Made by a program: the position numbers and the translations under genes. 47,231 nucleotides of DNA from Candidatus Saccharimonadota bacterium (GTDB lineage: Bacteria; Patescibacteriota; Saccharimonadia; Saccharimonadales; JACDFO01). The stretch is from positions 1 through 47,231 of the forward strand of contig JACDFO010000002.1 in the NCBI GenBank assembly GCA_013815785.1, in the 5' to 3' direction. This document shows, piece by piece, positions 8,372-14,281 of this stretch (within the stretch, counting starts at the first letter, position 1; every line of letters begins with the position of its first letter). A model generated the notes under the pieces. That model ran no database searches and was not told the DNA's origin. It worked only from the letters and a program-made list of their open reading frames with translations.

Positions 8372-9144
8372 AAATACTGTATGTCGGGGATATCATGGGG
8401 CGGCCGGGAGTTGATGTGGTGGCTAAAGTTTTGCCAGATTTGATACAAGAATATGCGGTAGATTTTGTGATTGCTCAGGGGGAGAATGTAACAGAAGGGC
8501 GTGGTATGTCAATTGAAGACATGCAAGAGCTACAAAGTTACGGCGTGGACTTTTTTACGGGAGGTAACTGGAGTTTGTTCCGAGAAGGCGTTTTAACAGA
8601 TGAACATCCAGTAATTCGACCTGCTAATTATCCCGATGGCACACCAGGGGTGGGGTACAAACGCGTTACTTACGCTACAGGTAGCGTACTCGTCGTTACA
8701 TTATTGGGCAAAATTGTTGGAAAAGATGCTGGAAAACCCATTAAAAACCCCTTGCAAACAATAGACGAAATACTTGAAACCGCAGATAAATCAGACGCAA
8801 TAGTTGTTAATTTTCACGGAGATTACTCTAGTGAAAAACGAGTAATTGGCTACTATCTTGATGGCAGAGTGAGTGCTGTTATTGGCGACCACTGGCATGT
8901 GCCAACAGCCGACGCTATGGTTCTACCGAAAGGCACTGCTCATATCACTGATGTAGGAATGTGTGGTACCTTGCACTCCAGCCTAGGCGTTAAAACCGAT
9001 ACCATCATTACCCGCTGGCGGGATGGCTTGGTAAATAAAAATGAACTGGAAACAGAAGGCCCGATGCAATTTAATGCAGTTCTGGTGAACACGGTGGATG
9101 GTCTGGCTAGTGATATTTCGCACATTCAGACCATATTTGAATAA
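8368..9144 (+). CDS. ymdB: YmdB-family metallophosphoesterase with Trp at the catalytic His68 position
   Basis: Homologue of the YmdB/TIGR00282 calcineurin-fold 2',3'-cyclic-nucleotide phosphodiesterases. At 258 residues it aligns without gaps to my recalled B. subtilis numbering at the motifs. Metal ligands Asp8, Glu39, Asn40, Asn67, His150 (NFHGD), His175 and His177 (GDHWHVPTAD) are all present. The proton-donor His68 of the usual GNHTWD motif is replaced by Trp (GGNWSLF). The metal site should form, but phosphodiester cleavage is likely lost or changed. It is translationally coupled to the CYTH gene (ATGA overlap) and lies in the rny operon. Family assignment is sure; activity is not. Confidence 0.92.
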   Translation: MKILYVGDIMGRPGVDVVAKVLPDLIQEYAVDFVIAQGENVTEGRGMSIEDMQELQSYGVDFFTGGNWSLFREGVLTDEHPVIRPANYPDGTPGVGYKRVTYATGSVLVVTLLGKIVGKDAGKPIKNPLQTIDEILETADKSDAIVVNFHGDYSSEKRVIGYYLDGRVSAVIGDHWHVPTADAMVLPKGTAHITDVGMCGTLHSSLGVKTDTIITRWRDGLVNKNELETEGPMQFNAVLVNTVDGLASDISHIQTIFE

Positions 9145-9166
9145 TTATTGCTATTATTAATGCACT

Positions 9167-9544
9167 ATGAGCGTTAACACCGCTAATACACTTACATTGC
9201 AGCGTGGGCTGTTAGTTATATGCCTTGCCGAACAGCAGACAGGTCATGAGCTGGCAAAACTGAAAACCCTTATTATAAAAACAGGTCAGACCTACGATGA
9301 AAATCTTGATATCCTGGTGGATGCATCGGCAATTAAAACTTCCGAAGAAAACACTATTACAGTAGCTAGATCATTTTTTATCGAACTGCCTTTTAGAAGC
9401 ATGGCGTTATATGGAGGGAATCTTACCGTAAATGTCGGACTTAGGCTTGTTATCAATATATTTAGTAGTCCTGGAATGGGTGAGGTAAAGATTTTTAAAA
9501 CCGAAGAAAAGGCCCGAGCTTGGCTCAGCGAATATCAAAAATAA
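9167..9544 (+). CDS. SpoIIAA/STAS-like small protein (tentative)
   Basis: 125 residues, no signal peptide. Predicted alternating strands and helices end in VKIFKTEEKARAWLSEYQK, which resembles the C-terminal helix signature of SpoIIAA-like (STAS/SEC14-type) proteins. The middle segment NLDILVDASAIKTSEENTI would then be the strand-helix switch region. I place it in that fold only weakly, and no phosphorylatable Ser can be named. A TATTAT hexamer lies about 10 nt before the ATG, which would make the mRNA nearly leaderless. tRNA-Pro follows on the other strand. Confidence 0.6.
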   Translation: MSVNTANTLTLQRGLLVICLAEQQTGHELAKLKTLIIKTGQTYDENLDILVDASAIKTSEENTITVARSFFIELPFRSMALYGGNLTVNVGLRLVINIFSSPGMGEVKIFKTEEKARAWLSEYQK

Positions 9545-9567
9545 AATTTTCTAGAATAAGCAGATTA

Positions 9568-9643
9568 TGGTCGGGGTGAAAGGACTCGAACCTTCGACCT
9601 CACGGTCCCAAACCGCGCGCGCTACCAACTGCGCCACACCCCG
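9568..9643 (-). tRNA. tRNA-Pro(UGG)
   Basis: Reverse-strand cloverleaf. The acceptor stem CGGGGTG pairs with CACCCCG, with the C1-G72 pair typical of bacterial tRNA-Pro. The anticodon loop is TTTGGGA (anticodon TGG), the T-loop TTCGAGT, the discriminator A, and CCA is encoded. No conserved structured leader like those before tRNA-His and tRNA-Lys is present upstream. Confidence 0.95.
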
Positions 9644-9711
9644 TTATATAAGATGCTTATTCAGTGTGCTATTTTAGCATCTTTATCATGATTTGTTATA
9701 TCTTAATTGTC

Positions 9712-9739
9712 TTGCATGACCAAAGTTATGTGTTAAAAT
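9712..9739 (+). promoter_or_regulatory. Promoter for the small membrane protein at 9794
   Basis: TTGCAT (9712-9717), 16-bp spacer, TAAAAT (9734-9739). The start point would fall near 9747, giving a 45-nt A-rich leader that ends in AAAAGGAAA before the ATG. Confidence 0.55.
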
Positions 9740-9793
9740 CATAAGCAGTTACTACAAAAACAAAAAACTCAAAAACTCAAAAAGGAAATCTGT

Positions 9794-9991
9794 ATGGTTG
9801 GATTGGATAAATTTAACGACCTCCTGCAACAAGATGTCACTCGCAAGGAATTTCTGCATTATCTAGGAATTGCATTACTGAGTCTTATTGGGGTAGCAAG
9901 CATGCTGCAAAATCTAAACAGTGCCGTGAACACAAGCACCACTAAAGATACGCAGAATTCCGGCTATAGTGCCGGTCCTTACGGTAGGTAA
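9794..9991 (+). CDS. Small single-helix membrane protein with twin-arginine-like N-terminus
   Basis: 65 residues: a polar N-terminus, VTRKEFLHYLG followed by one hydrophobic helix (IALLSLIGVASML), then a short Ser/Thr/Gly tail ending SGYSAGPYGR. The RKEFL-plus-helix arrangement is reminiscent of Tat-type or signal-anchor starts. The Gly/Tyr/Pro-Tyr-Gly-Arg end looks like a recurrent pattern in CPR membrane mini-proteins, as far as I remember. A clear AAAGGAAA ribosome site and promoter support expression. No function can be assigned. Confidence 0.7.
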   Translation: MVGLDKFNDLLQQDVTRKEFLHYLGIALLSLIGVASMLQNLNSAVNTSTTKDTQNSGYSAGPYGR

Positions 9992-9998
9992 ATTGCGC

Positions 9999-10004
9999 TA
10001 TAAT
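9999..10004 (+). promoter_or_regulatory. -10 box (TATAAT) for a near-leaderless transcript
   Basis: Exact TATAAT ending 7 bp before the ATG at 10012, with no Shine-Dalgarno in between. Transcription would begin at or within a base or two of the start codon. No good -35 is visible. Confidence 0.5.
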
Positions 10005-10011
10005 CAGGCTA

Positions 10012-10692
10012 ATGTTTAAAAAAATACTAGCATCGGCCGATATGAGCTATGAGGAGTTTCTTATACCGCTACTATTGCCAATTATAGTTATATTTATTGT
10101 CATCATAGTTACTGAGGCACTCTGGCGGGCAAAAATATTGCGTAACGAACCTGCCCGCAAGCTAGTGCATATTCTTGTGGGCACGTTTGTGGCCTCGTGG
10201 GCATTCTTTTTAGACGATAAAAGCATCGTATTGCTAGCGGTGGCAATGTTTGCGGTCGTTTTGATTTCGCGGACATTTGGCATCTTTCGTTCCATACATA
10301 GTGTTACTCGCAAAACCTGGGGCGAATTATTCTTTCCCCTTGGAATAGTCGCTTGTGCGTTATTAACTGATTCGCCGTGGATTTTTGCAGCTGCAATGTT
10401 ACATGTCAGTATTGCAGACGGCTTGGCTGCGGTCGTAGGTGTTAAATATCATAGGAAGTACGGATATAAAGTTTTTCATCAGCAAAAAACTAGCGTCGGC
10501 ACACTTACGTTTTTCAATGCTTCTTTATTCATCACGCTGGCAACCGTCTTGCTAGCACCAGAACTACAAGGAAATCTATTAATAATTGTATTAGTGCCGT
10601 TAGCGTCAACTCTAGCGGAGAACCTCACGCCTTACGGAGCGGATGATTTACTGGTACCACTGACAGTAACTGGTTTATTGCTTAGTTTGTAG
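10012..10692 (+). CDS. Phytol/dolichol kinase-like CTP:polyprenol kinase family membrane protein
   Basis: 226 residues with about six or seven membrane helices. Conserved blocks are ARKLVHILVGTF (after the first helices), SIADGLAAVVGVKYHRKYG, KTSVGTLTFF, and near the end ENLTPYGADDLLVPL, which matches the E-N-x-x-D-N-x-x-P signature of the SEC59/VTE5 family. These enzymes phosphorylate isoprenoid alcohols with CTP, so a role in recycling undecaprenol-type lipid carrier or salvaging host prenols is plausible but inferred. A TATAAT box 8 bp before the ATG suggests a leaderless mRNA. The 3' end overlaps the convergent pseudo-ATPase gene by 18 bp. Confidence 0.75.
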   Translation: MFKKILASADMSYEEFLIPLLLPIIVIFIVIIVTEALWRAKILRNEPARKLVHILVGTFVASWAFFLDDKSIVLLAVAMFAVVLISRTFGIFRSIHSVTRKTWGELFFPLGIVACALLTDSPWIFAAAMLHVSIADGLAAVVGVKYHRKYGYKVFHQQKTSVGTLTFFNASLFITLATVLLAPELQGNLLIIVLVPLASTLAENLTPYGADDLLVPLTVTGLLLSL

Positions 10693-12201
10693 TTTTTTTG
10701 TAAAACCGGCGAGTCCAAGCGTTACGATCATCGTAACGGCTTGCAAGCCACTACTTTGCAAAGTCGTAAAGATACCGCTAGAAGCTGCCACGACAAGTAA
10801 GAGTGTTATGAAAAGGCCTAGTATACTGACCGTTTGTGCTCGTCTGAGGCTACGTCTGCTAATCAAGAAACTATCGGCCAGTTTATCGGTGGAGTAATCA
10901 GAAATTATCACATCAGCTGAACCGTTAACGGGTTGGTCATATGTTATTGATACATCCGCGGCGGTCAGACAAGCAGACTCTGCAACGGCATCACCCACAA
11001 AAACGACCGGCTTAGCGTGGGCACGCTCGATACTGCTGATTTTATCTGCTGCAGAGCAATCGCCCTTAAAGTCGCTTATACCGGTTTGTTTTGCTGTTAC
11101 TGATACTGACTTATTGGCAGCACCGCTAGCCAAGATAATCGAGCCTAAACCTAGCTTTTTTAGGCGGCTGATGAGTGTTTTAGCTCCCGGCAAGAGTGTC
11201 TCACTGAATGTAATGTGGCCGATTATTTCTTCGCCTAAGCCAACATATAATACTGTTTCGGGGGGCTCTGTAAGTTGAGGCAGCATTCTCACACCAGACT
11301 TCGCCAGAAAGCTTAATCGACCGATATATAAGCTTTGACCGCGGCGCAAGCGTCCTGCAATACCTTGGCCGGGTACCTCGCGGGCGTGCTTGGCCTTGTT
11401 AACTTTTATGCTTTCAGCTCTGATAACGATTGCCTGGGCCAGATGGTGTACGGAATCAGCGGCGAGCGCAGCCGCAACCTGAAGAACTTCTGACTGAGCA
11501 TGGCTTCCGTAAGCTTTAATTGTCTGTACTTCACTGTGTTCGGTGGTCAAAACGCCAGTCCGGCTTAGTACGACGGAGCCTGCGCCACCAAGACGCTCAA
11601 ATAAGCTTGCCGATTTGACATAAATACCATGACTAAGAGCCTGGTTGAGTCCTGCCAACAACGCTACTGATGGAGCAAGCAGTAGAGGAGTTGTAGATGC
11701 GATTGCGGTAATTTCTAAAAACCTGCCTATGTCACCAGTAACAACCCAGACTGCGCCGCCTAACAGTATTACTAAGATTGTAAATGGCACGCTATAACGG
11801 TCCAGTAGTCGTACAATCGGAGCATGTTTTAGGCTGCTAGGATTTGCTGACTTGTGCGAAAGTTCTGTTTCAGAGTCATGTTTACGCTCCAAAAACCTAA
11901 CCAGTGGCTTTTCGCCGCAAATAATCAGCGCCAGGACAAAAGCCGTCCAATAATGCTTCAGTATAAGCGCGAACAATAAACTCGTTAAAGGTAGTAGATT
12001 TATACCGTAATAGCCATTCTTTAGTGTTTGGTTCATTGTCCGGATGGCTGGTACAAGTACAGCAGCTGATACTGTAAACAGCAGCAGATGAGCTATGTTA
12101 TTCGAGTTTATTCCGGACAGTCCAAGTGCTAAGGTACCAGCAATAATTACTAAACTTAGCATCGGGTACATTTTAAGAAGATGGCGAATTTTACGCTTCA
12201 T
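10675..12201 (-). CDS. Degenerate P1B-type ATPase (pseudo-ATPase) without actuator domain
   Basis: Aligns by eye to heavy-metal P-type ATPases, but the catalytic parts are gone. The phosphorylation motif DKTGTLT reads SRTGVLTTE, the CPC membrane motif reads STTPLLLAP, the hinge GDGxNDxPAL reads GDAVAESACL, and the TGDN element is missing. The actuator domain with TGES is absent: the helix before it runs almost directly into HAPIVRLLDRYSVPF. Nucleotide-domain features survive (SVHHLAQAI for SEHPLA, EVPGQGIAG). The frame is intact over 508 codons, so it is maintained rather than decaying. ATG 12201 is chosen for its AGGAGT ribosome site; the frame extends 35 codons further, into the divergent VIT gene. 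Likely a nucleotide-binding membrane scaffold or sensor. Confidence 0.85.
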   Translation of the reverse strand: MKRKIRHLLKMYPMLSLVIIAGTLALGLSGINSNNIAHLLLFTVSAAVLVPAIRTMNQTLKNGYYGINLLPLTSLLFALILKHYWTAFVLALIICGEKPLVRFLERKHDSETELSHKSANPSSLKHAPIVRLLDRYSVPFTILVILLGGAVWVVTGDIGRFLEITAIASTTPLLLAPSVALLAGLNQALSHGIYVKSASLFERLGGAGSVVLSRTGVLTTEHSEVQTIKAYGSHAQSEVLQVAAALAADSVHHLAQAIVIRAESIKVNKAKHAREVPGQGIAGRLRRGQSLYIGRLSFLAKSGVRMLPQLTEPPETVLYVGLGEEIIGHITFSETLLPGAKTLISRLKKLGLGSIILASGAANKSVSVTAKQTGISDFKGDCSAADKISSIERAHAKPVVFVGDAVAESACLTAADVSITYDQPVNGSADVIISDYSTDKLADSFLISRRSLRRAQTVSILGLFITLLLVVAASSGIFTTLQSSGLQAVTMIVTLGLAGFTKKLQTKQ

Positions 12202-12267
12202 GGAAACTCCTGTTATTCTTAGTGTAGGGTTAGAGGTAGTATATATAAGAAAGCAGGGAGACGCCAA

Positions 12268-12822
12268 GTGGCTAATACAGGAAATGTCGGTAAAGTTAGG
12301 CAGCACTTAGAAGACTACTTGAGTGAGTTCGTGTATGGGGGCATCGATGGTGCAGTAACGACCTTTGCGGTAGTTGCTGGGGCTACAGGTGCCCGTTTTG
12401 ATAACAAAATTCTATTGGTACTCGGTTTTGCAAATCTTATTGCAGACGGCTTTTCTATGGGTGTGGGTTCGTACTTATCATCAAAAGCTAATCAACAACT
12501 AATGGTAAAACGTAAGGAATCAATTGCGGATGAGCCTTCCCCGATCATCAATGGGCTGTCTACTTACGCCGCTTTTATCCTGATTGGGCTTGTTCCGTTG
12601 CTTGCTTATACATTTGATTTACTCTTCGATTTAGGCCTTTCCAATCTGTTTGTAATTGCAAGCATACTTACGGCATTTGCTTTTGCAGGAATTGGTTATC
12701 TCAAGAGCAGGATAGCAAAGACACCAGTCGTGCGTTCTGTGCTGGAAACAATGGTACTTGGGGCCATTGCTGCTAGTCTTGCCTATGTTTTAGGTGATTT
12801 ACTCGAAAAGGTTATCGCCTAG
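12268..12822 (+). CDS. VIT1/CCC1 family iron/manganese transporter
   Basis: 184 residues with about five membrane helices. The family start YGGIDGAVTTFAVVAGATGA and the second conserved block FANLIADGFSMGVGSYLSSK carry the metal-site Asp and Met residues. The cytosolic Glu-rich metal-binding domain of eukaryotic VIT1 is reduced here to a short charged loop. Transport of Fe2+/Mn2+ out of the cytosol is the known family role. The GTG start has GGGAG 8 bp upstream. It is divergent from the pseudo-P-type ATPase; the shared upstream region and metal theme suggest, but do not prove, linked function. Confidence 0.85.
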   Translation: MANTGNVGKVRQHLEDYLSEFVYGGIDGAVTTFAVVAGATGARFDNKILLVLGFANLIADGFSMGVGSYLSSKANQQLMVKRKESIADEPSPIINGLSTYAAFILIGLVPLLAYTFDLLFDLGLSNLFVIASILTAFAFAGIGYLKSRIAKTPVVRSVLETMVLGAIAASLAYVLGDLLEKVIA

Positions 12823-12827
12823 AGTTT

Positions 12828-13025
12828 TTATTTGGTGGGTTCTTTGGGTACGAAAATTGAAACTATTAAATAGCCAAAAATCAACAACCCGGCCGTAGCA
12901 AACTCTAGAATTATCAAAACTACCCGTACTATCGTAGGGTCTACATTAAAATACTTGGCCAATCCACTTGCTAAACCGGTTAGTACTTTATTGTCTCGAC
13001 TGCGGTAAAGTTTTTTCTCTTGCAT
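12828..13025 (-). CDS. PspC domain membrane protein
   Basis: 65 residues: KLYRSRDNKVLTGLASGLAKYFNVDPTIVRVV followed by a hydrophobic helix and FGYLIVSIFVPKEP, the compact PspC domain seen in stand-alone form across bacteria. In other phyla it belongs to the phage-shock/envelope-stress response. The frame could start earlier at 13103, but the domain begins directly after the internal Met at 13025, so that start is chosen. Confidence 0.88.
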   Translation of the reverse strand: MQEKKLYRSRDNKVLTGLASGLAKYFNVDPTIVRVVLIILEFATAGLLIFGYLIVSIFVPKEPTK

Positions 13026-13150
13026 CCATTTATTATAAGCGCAAGAGTTCCGTACAACTAGCAAGATTGATAAATATTTACAAGTATGATATAATATAAA
13101 CATATAAGATGCTATACTCTATCTGTTAGCAAACCCCCACATGTTGACAA

Positions 13151-13225
13151 GCGGGATTCGTATATCGGTTAATATATAAGTTTTCCAAACTTAGGAGACC
13201 AGTTCGACTCTGGTATCCCGCACCA
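13151..13225 (+). tRNA. tRNA-Gly(UCC)
   Basis: Full cloverleaf: acceptor GCGGGAT/ATCCCGC, AT-rich D stem GTAT/ATAT, anticodon arm TAAGT-TTTCCAA-ACTTA (anticodon TCC), T arm ACCAG-TTCGACT-CTGGT, discriminator A and encoded CCA. A TATACT hexamer at 13113-13118 may be its -10 box. Confidence 0.95.
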
Positions 13226-13350
13226 CGTCGTAGTTCGTTCCAGCCTTGCCAACAGCTTGCCAAACAAGTGGCCAACCAGTTGACAAGGTCTCGCACAACT
13301 ACTCCTCAACCCCACAAAACAGGTTTTGTGGGGACCCCATTTCAAACAAC
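13226..13350 (+). other. Hairpin-rich spacer between tRNA-Gly and tRNA-Arg
   Basis: No ORF. A nested structure can be drawn: the outer arms GTAGTT and AACTAC enclose CCTTGCCAAC pairing with GTTGACAAGG (one mismatch). A perfect 11-bp inverted repeat CCCCACAAAAC/GTTTTGTGGGG with a 2-nt loop follows at 13310-13333. It is not followed by a T-run on the plus strand, so it is not a standard terminator. It may be a processed spacer or a small RNA co-transcribed with the tRNAs. Confidence 0.5.
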
Positions 13351-13427
13351 GCCCTGGTAGCTCAGTTGGATAGAGCAGGAGACTTCTAAGCTCAAGGCCG
13401 CTGGTTCGAATCCAGCCCGGGGCACCA
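13351..13427 (+). tRNA. tRNA-Arg(UCU) with imperfect anticodon stem
   Basis: Acceptor GCCCTGG/CCGGGGC, D arm GCTC/GAGC, T arm GCTGG-TTCGAAT-CCAGC, discriminator A and encoded CCA are regular. The anticodon loop CTTCTAA gives TCT. The anticodon stem is odd: 27-43 is G-A and 31-39 is A-G, leaving only three Watson-Crick pairs. It is probably functional, but the stem deserves checking for a base-call error. Confidence 0.88.
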
Positions 13428-13444
13428 GATATATAGAGAGGAAT

Positions 13445-13657
13445 ATGATGACATATGATTTAAATGATCCATTTGTTCGAGTGGTTGTAGTTGGCTTTAT
13501 AATTTCTTTGCCTTTTAAAGTTGTGGGGATTTGGCGGGCCGCCAAAAACAGTCAAAAGGGATGGTTCGCCGTATTATTACTTCTAAATACTGTTGGTATT
13601 TTGGATTTGATATATCTATTCTATTTTTCGAATATAGAGAAAAAGCAAACAGACTAG
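13445..13657 (+). CDS. DUF5652-type small membrane protein
   Basis: 70 residues with two membrane helices (VVVVGFIISLPFKVVGIW and WFAVLLLLNTVGILDLIYLFYF), joined by RAAKNSQKG. The W-R-A-x-K-x-x-x-x-GW...LNTxGILxLIYLFYF pattern is what I associate with DUF5652, a family of unknown function common in CPR and Gram-positive bacteria. AGAGAGGAAT just before the ATG is a good ribosome site. It lies in the tRNA cluster immediately after tRNA-Arg. Confidence 0.8.
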   Translation: MMTYDLNDPFVRVVVVGFIISLPFKVVGIWRAAKNSQKGWFAVLLLLNTVGILDLIYLFYFSNIEKKQTD

Positions 13658-13677
13658 CTTTTACCACTGTATTCGGC

Positions 13678-13683
13678 TATAAT
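13678..13683 (+). promoter_or_regulatory. -10 box (TATAAT) for the tRNA-His leader transcript
   Basis: Exact TATAAT about 8 bp before the likely start of the structured leader. The -35 region is weak. This places the leader and tRNA-His in one transcript of roughly 190 nt ending at the terminator at 13892-13914. Confidence 0.5.
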
Positions 13684-13700
13684 CACCCCTGTTCTAGAAC

Positions 13701-13802
13701 CAATTTCGAGAGAGGATTCTCGAAATTGAGAGGAGGAAGCGACTAGAAGGTGAAAGAAAACAAAAGCATTTGTTTTCGGAAGCTGACCGTCGATTCCGAC
13801 GT
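13701..13802 (+). ncRNA. Conserved structured leader RNA upstream of tRNA-His (copy 1)
   Basis: Hairpin CAATTTCGAGA/TCTCGAAATTG (13701-13711 with 13718-13728), then a conserved single-stranded block at 13729-13754 containing GAAGCGACTAGAAGGTGAA. An A/T hairpin follows (13756-13777), then a second conserved block at 13777-13801 containing CTGACCGTCG and the small hairpin CGTCG-ATTC-CGACG, which ends at the tRNA 5' end. A second copy with 25 of 26 identical bases in the first block and differing but structure-preserving hairpins lies before tRNA-Lys. I do not recognise it as a known RNA family. Confidence 0.75.
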
Positions 13803-13880
13803 GGCGGGCTTAGCTCAGTTGGTTAGAGCGCCGGGTTGTGGTTCCGGAGGTCGTGGGTTCAATCCCCATAGCTCGCCCCA
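13803..13880 (+). tRNA. tRNA-His(GUG)
   Basis: Genome-encoded G-1 at 13803 opposite C73, the histidine identity pair. Acceptor GCGGGCT/AGCTCGC, anticodon arm CCGGG-TTGTGGT-TCCGG (GTG), T arm GTGGG-TTCAATC-CCCAT and CCA encoded. Confidence 0.96.
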
Positions 13881-13891
13881 ATAGAAATAAT

Positions 13892-13914
13892 GGTCACATT
13901 TGTGGCCTTTTTCA
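13892..13914 (+). terminator. Rho-independent terminator after tRNA-His
   Basis: GGTCAC-ATTT-GTGGCC stem followed by TTTTT, 12 bp after the tRNA CCA. Confidence 0.8.
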
Positions 13915-13934
13915 TTATCTCAGCGAATCAGATT

Positions 13935-13969
13935 AAATAAAAAGACCGCATTAAGCAATCTTTTTATTT
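13935..13969 (-). terminator. Terminator after the LPNTG mini-protein gene
   Basis: An 11-bp AT-rich stem AAATAAAAAGA/TCTTTTTATTT with a 13-nt loop. Read on the minus strand, T-rich sequence ends the stem, 30 bp past the stop codon at 14000. It may act in both directions. Confidence 0.6.
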
Positions 13970-13999
13970 CCAAATGAACAAACCATTTGAGAAGCTGTT

Positions 14000-14170
14000 T
14001 TAGACGTTAGCTTTAGCAGCCATGACACGCGCAACACTGATAATAGTGATTACGATGCCGGCAACCAAAGCTGTAAGTACTACAGCTTCAAGTAGCTTGT
14101 TTGAGCCTGTGTTTGGAAGTGCTAGTGCTGCGACAGTAGTCGTAGAAGCGCCTAATACGGGTCCGTACAT
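14000..14170 (-). CDS. 56-residue LPNTG sortase-substrate protein
   Basis: The reverse-strand ATG at 14170 is preceded by AGGGAGA. The product has a 17-residue Ala/Thr-rich start, LPNTG at residues 18-22, SNKLLE, a hydrophobic helix (VVLTALVAGIVITIISV) and a basic end (ARVMAAKANV). This is a complete cell-wall sorting signal with almost no cargo and no signal peptide, so the N-terminus would have to be translocated by the helix itself. Cleavage by a sortase would leave only about 21 residues attached. Two sortase genes lie in this window (5075 and 15496); the nearer is about 1.3 kb away. Confidence 0.85.
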   Translation of the reverse strand: MYGPVLGASTTTVAALALPNTGSNKLLEAVVLTALVAGIVITIISVARVMAAKANV

Positions 14171-14247
14171 GGTATCTCCCTGTTTTATTAATTAACTGTT
14201 GGATTATATTACAAAATAGTAAAATAAGCAACAAAGTTATATTAGCC

Positions 14248-14275
14248 TTGTAAATAAAACCATAAATGCTATAAT
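14248..14275 (+). promoter_or_regulatory. Promoter of the glycosyltransferase gene (leaderless)
   Basis: TTGTAA (14248-14253), 16-bp spacer, TATAAT (14270-14275). The ATG at 14282 is 6 bp after the -10 box, so transcription starts at about the start codon and no Shine-Dalgarno is possible. Confidence 0.65.
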
Positions 14276-14281
14276 ATACTT

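Noticed and set aside
12202..12306. Upstream extension of the pseudo-P-type ATPase frame
   Set aside because: It would run into the divergent VIT gene. AGGAGT sits before ATG 12201, and the protein there starts with a normal basic-then-hydrophobic sequence.
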